Shown here in pieces: positions 1-7,938 of a stretch of 64,000 nucleotides of DNA (its first letter is position 1; each line of letters starts with the position of its first letter). Position numbers and translations under genes: made by a program. Location: the NCBI RefSeq assembly GCF_003337415.1, contig NZ_QPJT01000013.1, forward strand, positions 62,001-126,000. Direction: 5' to 3'. This stretch comes from Anaerobacterium chartisolvens (GTDB lineage Bacteria; Bacillota; Clostridia; Acetivibrionales; DSM-27016). The notes beneath the pieces were generated by a model, which had not been told where the DNA came from, did no database searches, and saw only the letters and a list, made by a program, of their open reading frames with translations.

Positions 1-1
1 T

Positions 2-1411
2 AATACAAACGCAATAATAAAGACGCAAAAATCAATCTATGACTTTTTGCAAGGCGGTCAAAGAAGCTGTGTTAACAATGAAGCATGCTTTGAGAGCAAT
101 GATAATAATGATACCATAAATGCAGTAAAAAAGATAAAAGAAAAGGGATTTTTATCATCAAAAAGAATTAAAGAGGTTTCTCATCCTGCTAACGATATAC
201 TGGAATACCATTTGGCTAATAAATTGAAAATGATTATTTTACAAGTTACACAACAATGTAATTTACGGTGCGAATATTGTGCTTATTCCGGCAATTATTT
301 AAATAGAGGACATGCCAACCTTCGAATGAATCTCGAAACAGCCCAAAAAAGCATTGGTTTTTTGATAGATAACTCAAGAGATGTCGATAGGGTAAATATA
401 GCTTTTTATGGTGGAGAGCCTCTTTTGGAATTTGAACTCATAAAAAATTGTATTCATTATGCAAAAGAAATTTCTGAAGGTAAAAAAGTTACATTTAGCC
501 TTACTACGAATGGTACTGTGTTTACCAAAGAAATTATAGAGTTTTTTGAAATGCATGATGCAACCATCACCATCAGCCTTGATGGACCCAAAGAGATTAA
601 TGATAAGAACAGAAGGTTTGCAGTAAGTGGCTGCGGTACATTTGAAAGTATAAACAAAAATCTGGAGTTTTTTAAGGATGGTTATCCGGAGTACTTTAAA
701 AAAGTGGTGTTTAATGTTGTTTTAGATAGAAATAACAATTTTAATTGTGTAAACGAATTTTTTACCACTTATGATATTATTAAGGATTCTATGATAAATG
801 CAAGCGGCATATCAACGCATTACGCAAAGGTTGAAAGCAAGTCATCTGAGGAATATGATATTAATATAAAATATGAATTATTTAAGTTATACCTTAATAA
901 AGTCAATAGACTTGATGAGAAATATGTGTCAAAATTGGTAACAAGCAACTATGAAATGTTGAGAATGAAAATTTTTAAAGAAAGAGAACGCACGGAGGAA
1001 TTGTCCGAAAAAGCACACCATGGAGGTCCTTGTGTTCCCGGTGCACAAAGATTGTTTGTAGATGTAAACGGAAATTTTTATCCCTGTGAGAAAGTGTCCG
1101 AAAATTCTGAAGTGATGAGAATCGGACACATTGATACCGGATTCAATATTGAAAAAGTCCGTAATCTTCTGAACGTCGGAAGGATAACCAAAGAAAGCTG
1201 TCTGGATTGCTGGGCTTTCAGGTTTTGTACTTTATGTGCAGCAATGGCGGATGATACAAAAGGATTATCTCCCGCTGTAAAGCTTTCAAATTGTAATGCT
1301 GTCAGGGCATCACAAGAACAAAACTTTAAAGACTATTGTACGCTTAATGAATTCGGACACAACTTTGAAAATAATTACGGGTATATTTTGATGGGGGGAT
1401 TTGATGAATAA
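2..1411 (+). CDS. ccpM: Cys-rich peptide radical SAM/SPASM maturase (CcpM-like), 5' end outside window
   Basis: Radical SAM enzyme that would modify a ribosomal precursor peptide. The cluster CxxxCxxC is visible as QQCNLRCEYC near codon 90. A SPASM-type C-terminal domain supplies further Cys groups (GGPCVPG, FYPCEKV, CLDCWAFRFCTLC) for auxiliary FeS clusters. A TTG codon at 47 could be taken as the start, but the frame stays open to base 2, and the upstream codons (NTNAIIKTQKSIYDFL) look like the usual N-terminal region of this family, so the gene is partial and its real start lies before the window. It ends 5 bases into the next gene, which suggests translational coupling. With the following TIGR04066-type gene and S8 protease this matches the clostridial CLI_3235-type peptide maturation system. 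The exact modification is not predictable here. Confidence 0.85.
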   Translation, partial: NTNAIIKTQKSIYDFLQGGQRSCVNNEACFESNDNNDTINAVKKIKEKGFLSSKRIKEVSHPANDILEYHLANKLKMIILQVTQQCNLRCEYCAYSGNYLNRGHANLRMNLETAQKSIGFLIDNSRDVDRVNIAFYGGEPLLEFELIKNCIHYAKEISEGKKVTFSLTTNGTVFTKEIIEFFEMHDATITISLDGPKEINDKNRRFAVSGCGTFESINKNLEFFKDGYPEYFKKVVFNVVLDRNNNFNCVNEFFTTYDIIKDSMINASGISTHYAKVESKSSEEYDINIKYELFKLYLNKVNRLDEKYVSKLVTSNYEMLRMKIFKERERTEELSEKAHHGGPCVPGAQRLFVDVNGNFYPCEKVSENSEVMRIGHIDTGFNIEKVRNLLNVGRITKESCLDCWAFRFCTLCAAMADDTKGLSPAVKLSNCNAVRASQEQNFKDYCTLNEFGHNFENNYGYILMGGFDE

Positions 1412-2531
1412 GCAAAAAATAATTATATATCCATATGATGAACAGTTTAGTCCTGTCCTGAGGCATAAGGAGCTATTAAAGGAATATGAGGTCGTAGGGC
1501 TAGTATCCCCCCGCGGGTGGGGGCTAACGGGCAAGGACGCAGGGGAGGCTGACAACGGTTGTTATTTAGGCATCAATATCACCAGTGACTTTGACAGTAG
1601 TATAGACTTATGTGATGCTGTCCTGTTCAGTGAATCGCGAAGCGAATTGGAGTTTGAAAAAATTATAATGCCTAAGGTTATGAAAGCCGTAGAGAGCGGT
1701 AAGGATATAGTATTCACCCTCCCATTGCAAAATGATGCATATAATACAATTTCAAAAGAGTGTAAAGCCCGTAACGTAAATTTTAAGTATTACAATTACT
1801 CCGATATGGTGCAAGCTTTTCATGGAATTGAGGCTGAAAATGAGTTTCTATATGATATTGACACCCCTGTAATTTTTGTCATGGGAACTGGTGAAAGGGC
1901 AAATAAGTTTGAGATTCAGCTTGCGCTGAGAGAGAATATTCTGAAAATGGGATATAAAATAACCCAGGTGGGTACAAGAGGATACTGTGAGCTGTTAGGC
2001 TTTCACTCTTTTCCAAGGTTCATGTACAGTAATACAATATCTGAAACGAATAAGATCGTACTGTTTAATCGTTTTATTAAGAAGCTGGAAAAAGACGAGT
2101 GTCCCAATGTAATCATTATAGGAGTTCCTGGTGGAATTATGCCATTTAATAACATGTTGCCGAATAGATTTGGTATTCTCGCATATGAAATATCACAGGC
2201 TGTAACGCCTGATACGAGTATTTTTTGCTGTTATTACGCGGAATATTATCCGGAATATTTCAGCAGGACGGCCGAAGCTGTTAGATATAGGCTTGGCTGT
2301 AAAGTAGATTGCTACAACATGGGCAATATCATGTTTGATTGGAACGATTCAAAAAATAATGACAAGATGGTATATACTTCGCTTAATTCAAGGTTCATTG
2401 ATGAAAAGTTGAGGGCCTATGAAAAGCTTGATACTCCGCTTTTTAATGTACTCAATAGAGAAGGTGCTGATGGTATCACAAATTGCTTGATTAATAAGCT
2501 TGTTGAATATGGAGAAACCGAGTGTGTCTAA
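1404..2531 (+). CDS. Peptide maturation system protein, TIGR04066 family
   Basis: A 375-residue protein of the family that accompanies CcpM-type radical SAM enzymes in clostridia; its biochemical role is unknown. The N-terminal half has the motif SPRGWGLTGKDAG. The C-terminal half starts at about residue 155 with PVIFVMGTGERANKFEIQ, which resembles a degenerate nucleotide-binding strand-loop-helix, followed by IIIGVPGGIMPFNN. I start it at ATG 1404, which has a G-rich ribosome site (GGGGGGA) 5 bases upstream and overlaps the end of the maturase gene. A TTG one codon earlier is possible. The neighbours on both sides are in the same operon with overlaps or short gaps. Recognition rests on motif memory and gene context. 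Confidence 0.75.
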   Translation: MNKQKIIIYPYDEQFSPVLRHKELLKEYEVVGLVSPRGWGLTGKDAGEADNGCYLGINITSDFDSSIDLCDAVLFSESRSELEFEKIIMPKVMKAVESGKDIVFTLPLQNDAYNTISKECKARNVNFKYYNYSDMVQAFHGIEAENEFLYDIDTPVIFVMGTGERANKFEIQLALRENILKMGYKITQVGTRGYCELLGFHSFPRFMYSNTISETNKIVLFNRFIKKLEKDECPNVIIIGVPGGIMPFNNMLPNRFGILAYEISQAVTPDTSIFCCYYAEYYPEYFSRTAEAVRYRLGCKVDCYNMGNIMFDWNDSKNNDKMVYTSLNSRFIDEKLRAYEKLDTPLFNVLNREGADGITNCLINKLVEYGETECV

Positions 2532-2547
2532 GAGGAGAAAAATAAGT

Positions 2548-2682
2548 ATGGATGAAAATATGGAAAGGTTGTTAATGATAATTAAGGAAAGATTTAATAT
2601 GGATTTGTCTGATATTGTACATATGATTCATTGTGAATTAGATTCAAACAATGCATCTACCGGCCGTGTAAAGATATCATGA
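2548..2682 (+). CDS. Small acyl-carrier-related protein of the peptide maturation cluster (44 aa)
   Basis: A 44-codon gene with ATG at 2548 behind a good ribosome site (AGAGGAG) and a stop that overlaps the protease start in an ATGA arrangement, so it is very likely translated. Its N-terminal half (LLMIIKERFNMDLSDI) has the helix-1 pattern of acyl carrier proteins, and CELDSN sits roughly where an ACP has its DSL phosphopantetheine motif. CcpM-type clusters are known to carry an ACP-related small protein. This one is only about half the usual ACP length, so it may be a shortened form. It has no leader-peptide features (no GG motif, one Cys), so I do not regard it as the precursor peptide. Confidence 0.55.
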   Translation: MDENMERLLMIIKERFNMDLSDIVHMIHCELDSNNASTGRVKIS

Positions 2683-4301
2683 TAGCGGTTGCAGTATTAG
2701 ATGATGGTATAAATGAAGGGCTTTATAATATTGGTCATCTGAAATATACTATGGAAATTACACCTACACTTGAATTTGTAGAGAGGACTGGATATGACAG
2801 GTACTTACCCAGCCATGGCACTACCTGTGGAGCAATCATAAAAAAATATAGCCCTGATGCTGAAATAGTCAGCATAAAGGTACTGAATGATAAGGGGCGA
2901 GGGGTAAGGGACCAACTGGTAACGGCTTTGCTCTGGTGTGCGGACAATGATATAAAGCTTGTGAACTTAAGCCTTGGAACTACCGACTTTAGAGATTATG
3001 AAGAGGTGAGGAAGGCCGTGGATTATGCTGACCAAAAAGGCGTAATCATTGTAGCTGCCTGTAATAACAAAAACGTATACACCTATCCAGCGTCCTTGTC
3101 AAATGTTATAGGTGTAAAAGGTGACTCTGAAGAGCAGTTAAAAGAAGGCCAGTATAGGCATAATCCTTATCCGTTGGATGGAATTGAAATAACGTCCTGT
3201 TCATCTCATTTAATTGTGAAATATGATGGCACAGTGAAAACCACATCTTGTTGCAACAGCTTTGCGGCGCCTATGATAACTGCGATTGTGTACAATATTT
3301 TATTGAAAAATCCATCCTTATCCCTTGAAGAAGTCAAAAACAGGATTGAGGAAGGTGCAGTGAATATTTTGCCGCATACATACTCTTCAAATATATGCAA
3401 GGATATTAATTGGGTAGAAAATGCATTGCTGTTTGATATAAATTGTGCCAACAACTCGAAGATGCATATACCGTATAAATTCACAGTAAAAAAAACAGTC
3501 CCAATTGAATGTACAGATAAAGAAGGGGCAATAGAACAGGTTAATGAATACATAAAGAAAAGTAAGACTGTCTTGAGCAAAGTTGATACAATTGCAGTAA
3601 TAATACATGATTCAAATACTACGGTTGACAATGTTGGACTATTTGAGCTGGTTAATACGATGGAGAGTATGGGTAAAAATTTGGTTTACCTCTATGAAAA
3701 TTCACAGGATTGGAACATTTTCAAGGATATTTCCAGAAGAAGAATAAAAATATTCCATCCATCTGTATATGGAAGCCTCACAGGTGGCGAAACAGCATTT
3801 ATTGAAGTGCCAATAATTGCTGTTTATGATTTTGATGGCAAGGAATTCCTAAATTGCATAAGCAAATTGCAGGAAGTTTTTCGTATAAATGACTATAATG
3901 CTATTGCGGTATCGGATTCATATTTAGGAATTGCAGCAGGAGTGGAATATATATGCTTGAATGAAGAAAAACATATTTCTTTAGAACATATTAACAGAGT
4001 ATATAACCCAGACATAATTCTTTTAGGTATCAGCGGAACAGATAAGAAATATGATTATTTAAAAAGACTGGAAGAGAAATATGAGGTGGACATAAATGTG
4101 GTTATACTAAGTGAAAAAAGTAGCATCAGTGAGAATATTGCCAATTTGGATACGGAAGGTAAAATAATACTTATAACTTCAAGGGGCAGCCGTGAGAATA
4201 CCGCATATAAAATAGTAGATAGTTCACAGGAATATTATATTGAGGTTTTATACAAATATATTATTGAGATGTTTTCGGAAGAAGAAAGCTTGATTACATG
4301 A
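2679..4301 (+). CDS. S8 (subtilisin-like) peptidase of the peptide maturation cluster with extra C-terminal domain
   Basis: A 540-residue protein. Residues 1-205 form a subtilase domain with Asp8 (AVLDDG), His46 (SHGTTCGA), an oxyanion Asn near 129-130 and Ser194 in the context CNSFAAPM, so the triad is complete although the GTS of the usual GTSMA motif is altered. No signal peptide is present, so it should act in the cytoplasm, most plausibly cleaving the leader from the modified peptide. From about residue 378 (PIIAVYDFDGKEFLNCISK) to IILLGISG the C-terminal part has the same strand-helix-strand pattern as the C-terminal half of the TIGR04066 protein two genes upstream. The start is ATG 2679, overlapping the preceding stop. 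Last gene of the operon. Confidence 0.82.
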   Translation: MIAVAVLDDGINEGLYNIGHLKYTMEITPTLEFVERTGYDRYLPSHGTTCGAIIKKYSPDAEIVSIKVLNDKGRGVRDQLVTALLWCADNDIKLVNLSLGTTDFRDYEEVRKAVDYADQKGVIIVAACNNKNVYTYPASLSNVIGVKGDSEEQLKEGQYRHNPYPLDGIEITSCSSHLIVKYDGTVKTTSCCNSFAAPMITAIVYNILLKNPSLSLEEVKNRIEEGAVNILPHTYSSNICKDINWVENALLFDINCANNSKMHIPYKFTVKKTVPIECTDKEGAIEQVNEYIKKSKTVLSKVDTIAVIIHDSNTTVDNVGLFELVNTMESMGKNLVYLYENSQDWNIFKDISRRRIKIFHPSVYGSLTGGETAFIEVPIIAVYDFDGKEFLNCISKLQEVFRINDYNAIAVSDSYLGIAAGVEYICLNEEKHISLEHINRVYNPDIILLGISGTDKKYDYLKRLEEKYEVDINVVILSEKSSISENIANLDTEGKIILITSRGSRENTAYKIVDSSQEYYIEVLYKYIIEMFSEEESLIT

Positions 4302-4581
4302 ATTCCAATTGACTCAACCGGGGAAGTTGGGGTTTGTGCAGTGACGTTGCGCCTTGACAAGCATGTTCCAAAAAAATTGAAGATAAAATTTCACTGTATA
4401 CCTGTATAAACCTTACTTTTTAGCTGCTATGCTTTATGTAAAATATTTAGAAAATGCTTATTATATAGATAAATAGGCATGGGATAAGTAGGTATAGATG
4501 AGCGTTGTTGAGGAAGAAGTCTTTTCACAACCCTGTCACAACTTTTTCAGCAGTTTAAAGTATTTTAGAACATATATTGAA
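4302..4581. other. Gene-free stretch between peptide cluster and tRNA
   Basis: No convincing reading frame. A TTGACA at about 4356 lacks a well-spaced -10 box and no gene lies downstream on that strand. The region separates the plus-strand peptide operon from the minus-strand tRNA terminator; I see no clear terminator for the protease gene. Confidence 0.5.
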
Positions 4582-4625
4582 AGAAAAAAAGGAAACCGCT
4601 TATCATATAAAGATAAGCGGTTTCC
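4582..4625 (-). terminator. Rho-independent terminator of tRNA-Lys
   Basis: A perfect 14-bp inverted repeat (GGAAACCGCTTATC at 4591-4604 with its complement at 4612-4625) and a 7-base loop, followed on the minus strand by a run of T residues (A-run at 4582-4590 on the plus strand). It lies 3 bases beyond the encoded CCA of the tRNA. Confidence 0.9.
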
Positions 4626-4628
4626 TTT

Positions 4629-4704
4629 TGGTGCGCCATCAGGGATTCGAACCCGGGACACCCTGATTAAGAGTCAGGTGCTCTACCAACTGAGCTAATG
4701 GCGC
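4629..4704 (-). tRNA. tRNA-Lys (anticodon CUU)
   Basis: Read on the minus strand, the 76-base gene has acceptor arms GCGCCAT and ATGGCGC pairing fully, discriminator A and an encoded CCA. The D-arm (GCTCAGTTGGTAGAGC), the T-arm (GGGTTCGAATCCC) and the anticodon stem CCTGA/TCAGG with loop CTCTTAA are all present. The anticodon is CTT, which reads the lysine codon AAG. The last four bases plus terminator follow directly, so it is a single-gene transcript. Confidence 0.97.
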
Positions 4705-4803
4705 ATGTCTTCCGAACACTTTTATATTATAAGAGCAAAATCTTATCTTGTCAACAATAAAATAAATAAAAATAAGAAATTTTTTCTTTGGCTTTATATT
4801 ATA

Positions 4804-4832
4804 ATTTCTACATGAAAAATATATGATATAAT
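4804..4832 (+). promoter_or_regulatory. Extended -10 promoter of DUF368 gene
   Basis: TGATATAAT (TATAAT at 4827-4832) is an extended -10 box. The -35 region (ATTTCT) is poor. The surrounding about 95 bases resemble those in front of the DegS-like gene at 5943, including a small GAAGG...CTTCC inverted repeat just downstream. Confidence 0.6.
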
Positions 4833-4905
4833 ATCACGAAGGTATCAGTGCTTCCTTATCTATAAAGGAGCACAAATGATAATGTAAGAAGGGGGAATAA
4901 TACCG

Positions 4906-5808
4906 TTGCTTTTAAATAAAAATCAAAGGTCTGCGAAAAACAATATGAATATCGTCAAGGAATTCCTGAAGGGGATATTAATTGGCATTGCCAATATAAT
5001 TCCAGGGGTCAGCGGCGGCACAATGGCGGTATCCATGGGAGTATATGATAAAATAATCAGGGCACTTACCGGGTTCCGTAAAAATATCAGGCAAAGCATT
5101 TTGACTCTGCTTCCTTATGGGGTGGGAGCGGCTATTGGCATAGCGCTCTTATCCTTTGTTGTAAAATATGCTTTAAGCGCTTATCCCCTGCAAACCAGCA
5201 CATTATTCATCGGAATGATTATGGGTGGAGTACCGCTTCTGGCAAAGAGGATAAAAGGGGCCAAGCTCACTGCGGCAAATGTTGCGGTATTTGCAGTGTT
5301 CTTCCTTGTGGTTTCAGCAATGGCATTCCTTAACGGGAGTGAAGGCTCGGCTACCGACATAGCTGTCAATCCCGGTACAGTTGTTCTGTTGTTTTTTGTG
5401 GGGATAATTGCATCCGCCACTATGATAATACCCGGTGTAAGCGGCTCTCTCGTAATGATGATATTGGGCTTTTACGGAATAATAATAAGCAGCATAAGCA
5501 ATTTTATTTCAGCCCTGCTTCATTTTGACATCCCTGCCCTAATCCATGGGACAGCGGTGCTATTGCCGTTCGGTATAGGAGTTTTGGCAGGCATAGGCCT
5601 GGTGGCAAAGCTGATTGAGCTATTATTTGCAAGGGCCCCTGTATTAACCTACTTTGCCATCTTCGGGCTGATTTTTGGCTCACCCGTCGCCATGATATAT
5701 GAAGCGGGCATATCTTCGGTATCAATCTGGAGCGGATTAGCTGCCGCCATAGCCTTTTGCCTTGGCTTTGCCGTTTCATTCCTGCTTGGCAGCGATGACA
5801 ATACATAG
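4906..5808 (+). CDS. DUF368 domain-containing polytopic membrane protein
   Basis: A 300-residue protein with about eight membrane segments. The family signature IANIIPGVSGGTMAVSMGVYD stands near the N-terminus, and a second copy of the same kind of motif, MIIPGVSGSLVMM, occurs in the middle, reflecting an internally duplicated membrane fold. DUF368 proteins are inner-membrane proteins; some have been linked to polyprenyl-phosphate handling at the cell surface, which I mention only as family knowledge. I take TTG 4906 as start because GAAGGGGG ends about 9 bases upstream; ATG 4945 is an alternative. Monocistronic, with its own promoter. Confidence 0.85.
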   Translation: MLLNKNQRSAKNNMNIVKEFLKGILIGIANIIPGVSGGTMAVSMGVYDKIIRALTGFRKNIRQSILTLLPYGVGAAIGIALLSFVVKYALSAYPLQTSTLFIGMIMGGVPLLAKRIKGAKLTAANVAVFAVFFLVVSAMAFLNGSEGSATDIAVNPGTVVLLFFVGIIASATMIIPGVSGSLVMMILGFYGIIISSISNFISALLHFDIPALIHGTAVLLPFGIGVLAGIGLVAKLIELLFARAPVLTYFAIFGLIFGSPVAMIYEAGISSVSIWSGLAAAIAFCLGFAVSFLLGSDDNT

Positions 5809-5811
5809 AAC

Positions 5812-5831
5812 AAAATCTTTATCGCTACATA
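5812..5831 (+). repeat. Solo fragment of the 191-bp structured repeat
   Basis: Twenty bases (AAAATCTTTATCGCTACATA) identical to the right end of the repeat copy at 12255-12445, including its right-flank ACATA, located immediately after the DUF368 stop codon. Probably a remnant left by an element that was lost or decayed. Confidence 0.5.
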
Positions 5832-5863
5832 CTATAGCAATTTGTTTTTCATTTTATATTGCA

Positions 5864-5893
5864 ATTTCCTTTGAAAAATATGTGTGGTATAAT
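5864..5893 (+). promoter_or_regulatory. Extended -10 promoter of degS-degU-like operon
   Basis: TGGTATAAT (TATAAT at 5888-5893) with a weak -35. The leader AAGGTGCTGGGACATCCTT contains AAGG/CCTT arms and precedes an AAAGAGGA ribosome site. The same layout is found in front of the DUF368 gene. Confidence 0.65.
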
Positions 5894-5942
5894 ATTACAA
5901 AGGTGCTGGGACATCCTTATAAATGTAAAGAGGAATCTGTAA

Positions 5943-7115
5943 ATGAGTAAAAATAAAGTTGATGCAGTAAGGCTTGATAAAATACTAAAAAAAGCAATTG
6001 AAGCCATTACCCTTTCTAAAAATGAGATATATGACATAGCCGAAGGCGCGAAAAAGGAATGCAAAAGGCTCGAGGAAGAGCTTAATATGCTGAAGGTTAA
6101 TGTAAAGGAGCTGATAGAAAGTGTAATATTTATAGAATCTGAATTAAAGGAAAGAAAGAGAAGGCTCCTTCTGGTGAGCAAAAATCATGAAAAGTATTCT
6201 CAGGAAGAACTAAAGCAGGCTTACGAAAAAGCCGATAATCTTCGTATAGAGTTAGCAGTAAAGCGTGAGCAGGAACAACACCTGATCAGGCGCAGAAACG
6301 ACATTGAGATAAGAATAAAGGAATCAATTAGAACTGTGCAGAAGGCGGACAGCCTCATATCCCATGTTGGAGTGGCACTGGGCTGTCTGACAGGCGATTT
6401 GCAGCAATTGAGCGTTCAGCTTGACGATATGAACCAGAGGCAGCTTCTGGGGCTGAGGATAATACAAGCGCAGGAGGAGGAACGGCAGAGGGTTGCAAGG
6501 GACATGCATGACGGGCCGGCACAATCAATGTCAAATGTCGTGCTGAAGGCTGAGATATGCGAAAGACTGATCGACGTAGACATAATCAGGGCTAAAATTG
6601 AGCTTCAGAATTTGAAAAAGATTGTCAGAGATAGTCTCCACGATGTAAGGAAAATAATATATAATCTTAGGCCTATGTCTTTGGATGATTTGGGATTAGT
6701 CCCCACTCTTCAGAGATATATTGCCACATTTGGAGAGGATACGGGAATTGCCGCCTCATTAAAGACAATAGGTGTGTATGACGATATTAAGCCTGTAATA
6801 TCGCTTACTGTCTTTAGGATTGTTCAGGAGGCATTAAGCAATATCCGAAAGCATTCTAAAGCACAGAATGTAGCTGTGAATTTGGAGTTTATGGATGAGG
6901 ATTTAAAGCTTTATATATATGATGATGGGGATGGGTTTAATGTGGACGAGATAAAGATAAGAACAGAGGATGTAAATAGTGGTTTTGGCCTCTTGAGTAT
7001 GAAAGAGAGAATAGATCTTTTAAGCGGTGAATTTAAAATAGCTTCAGAGATAGGTAAGGGTACAAGGCTGAACGTTTCTATACCCTTACTTCAGGAGGAG
7101 GTTCATAATGTCTAA
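5943..7115 (+). CDS. degS: DegS-like sensor histidine kinase (HisKA_3 / HATPase_c)
   Basis: A 390-residue cytoplasmic kinase with no membrane segment, as in Bacillus DegS. Residues about 20-160 are coiled coil (long charged heptads such as KKECKRLEEELNMLK). The phosphoacceptor is His189 in QRVARDMHDGPAQS, followed by the HATPase_c domain with N-box (EALSNIRKHSKA), DDGDGF and GFGLLSMKER. It should autophosphorylate and pass the phosphate to the response regulator encoded next, whose ATG lies 8 bases before this stop codon. The start is ATG 5943, preceded by AAAGAGGA. Substrate signals are unknown; in Bacillus the DegSU pair controls exoenzymes, motility and competence. Confidence 0.88.
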   Translation: MSKNKVDAVRLDKILKKAIEAITLSKNEIYDIAEGAKKECKRLEEELNMLKVNVKELIESVIFIESELKERKRRLLLVSKNHEKYSQEELKQAYEKADNLRIELAVKREQEQHLIRRRNDIEIRIKESIRTVQKADSLISHVGVALGCLTGDLQQLSVQLDDMNQRQLLGLRIIQAQEEERQRVARDMHDGPAQSMSNVVLKAEICERLIDVDIIRAKIELQNLKKIVRDSLHDVRKIIYNLRPMSLDDLGLVPTLQRYIATFGEDTGIAASLKTIGVYDDIKPVISLTVFRIVQEALSNIRKHSKAQNVAVNLEFMDEDLKLYIYDDGDGFNVDEIKIRTEDVNSGFGLLSMKERIDLLSGEFKIASEIGKGTRLNVSIPLLQEEVHNV

Positions 7116-7758
7116 TATAAACGTATTGATAGCAGATGATCACTCAATGTTCAGACAGGGCTTGAAGCAAATACTTGAGCTGGAGGATGACATAAGCGTT
7201 ATTGCTCAGGCCTGCAACGGTGATGAGGCTGTTAAATTCACAAGGGAGAAAAAGCCCGACGTAATACTTATGGATATTAACATGCCCGGAATAAACGGGC
7301 TGCAAGCAATTAAGGAAATAAAGCTTGAGAGGCTGCCTTCCAAAATAATTGTTCTTACTATACATGAGGATAGAGAATATCTTTTCAAAACCGTACAAAT
7401 GGGAGCCGAGGGTTATGTCTTAAAGGATGCCGAGCCTTCGGTGCTTATAGAGGCAATAAGGAATGTATTTAACGGTCAGTCTTATATACAGGCAAATATG
7501 ACGACGGAGCTTGTTAAGGAGTTTAACCGTGTAACGCTGCATGAAAAGGAAAAGGGCGAGGAAAATTTACTTACGGCAAGGGAAATAGAGGTGCTTGAAT
7601 TGATTGCCGAGGGGATGATAAACAAGGAGATAGCAAAAGAGCTTTATATAAGTGAGAAGACGGTGAAAAATCATGTGTCCAACATATTTAAAAAGCTTAA
7701 TGTCTCCGACAGGACTCAAGCAGCCATATACGCGTTTAAGCACAATATAAAAAGCTAG
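7108..7758 (+). CDS. degU: DegU-like response regulator (NarL/LuxR family)
   Basis: A 216-residue two-domain regulator. The receiver domain has the acidic pair Asp10-Asp11, phosphoacceptor Asp56 (LMDINMPG), switch Thr and Lys (VLKDAEPS). The C-terminal LuxR-type helix-turn-helix is clear (LTAREIEVLELIAEGMINKE, then EKTVKNHVSNIFKKL). Overlap with the kinase gene points to a coupled pair. The ribosome site CAGGAGGAGG lies inside the kinase reading frame. A strong hairpin follows about 100 bases downstream. Assignment as DegU rather than another NarL-type regulator rests on the DegS-like partner. Confidence 0.88.
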   Translation: MSNINVLIADDHSMFRQGLKQILELEDDISVIAQACNGDEAVKFTREKKPDVILMDINMPGINGLQAIKEIKLERLPSKIIVLTIHEDREYLFKTVQMGAEGYVLKDAEPSVLIEAIRNVFNGQSYIQANMTTELVKEFNRVTLHEKEKGEENLLTAREIEVLELIAEGMINKEIAKELYISEKTVKNHVSNIFKKLNVSDRTQAAIYAFKHNIKS

Positions 7759-7851
7759 TGCTTTTTATAAAAAAATTTATATTTATATGTATATATAAAG
7801 TAAAATTTGCGAATAATTATTAATGCCTCACAAAATACATTTTGACCCCCT

Positions 7852-7888
7852 AAAAAAATGCTCCGGCGAAATTTGCCGGGGCATTTTA
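7852..7888. terminator. Bidirectional terminator between degU-like and LTA-synthase genes
   Basis: Arms ATGCTCCGGC / GCCGGGGCAT around a 7-base loop with one G-T type mismatch, an A-run on the left and TTTTAATT on the right. It can serve both convergent transcripts. Confidence 0.85.
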
Positions 7889-7938
7889 ATTGTAAGCTTA
7901 AAGCATTAAAACCGTCTTAAATAAAGGGGTGGAGCTGC

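Noticed and set aside
2548-2682. RiPP precursor peptide candidate
   Set aside because: Contains a single Cys, no leader-core boundary motif, and resembles the start of an acyl carrier protein instead.
4498-4698. 66-codon plus-strand frame ending LIKSQVLYQLS
   Set aside because: It runs across the tRNA-Lys terminator and the tRNA gene itself on the opposite strand; such frames over tRNAs are a well-known artefact.
5762-5950. 62-codon frame spanning the end of DUF368 and the degS promoter
   Set aside because: Out of frame with DUF368 and crossing the promoter and leader of the next operon; no ribosome site.
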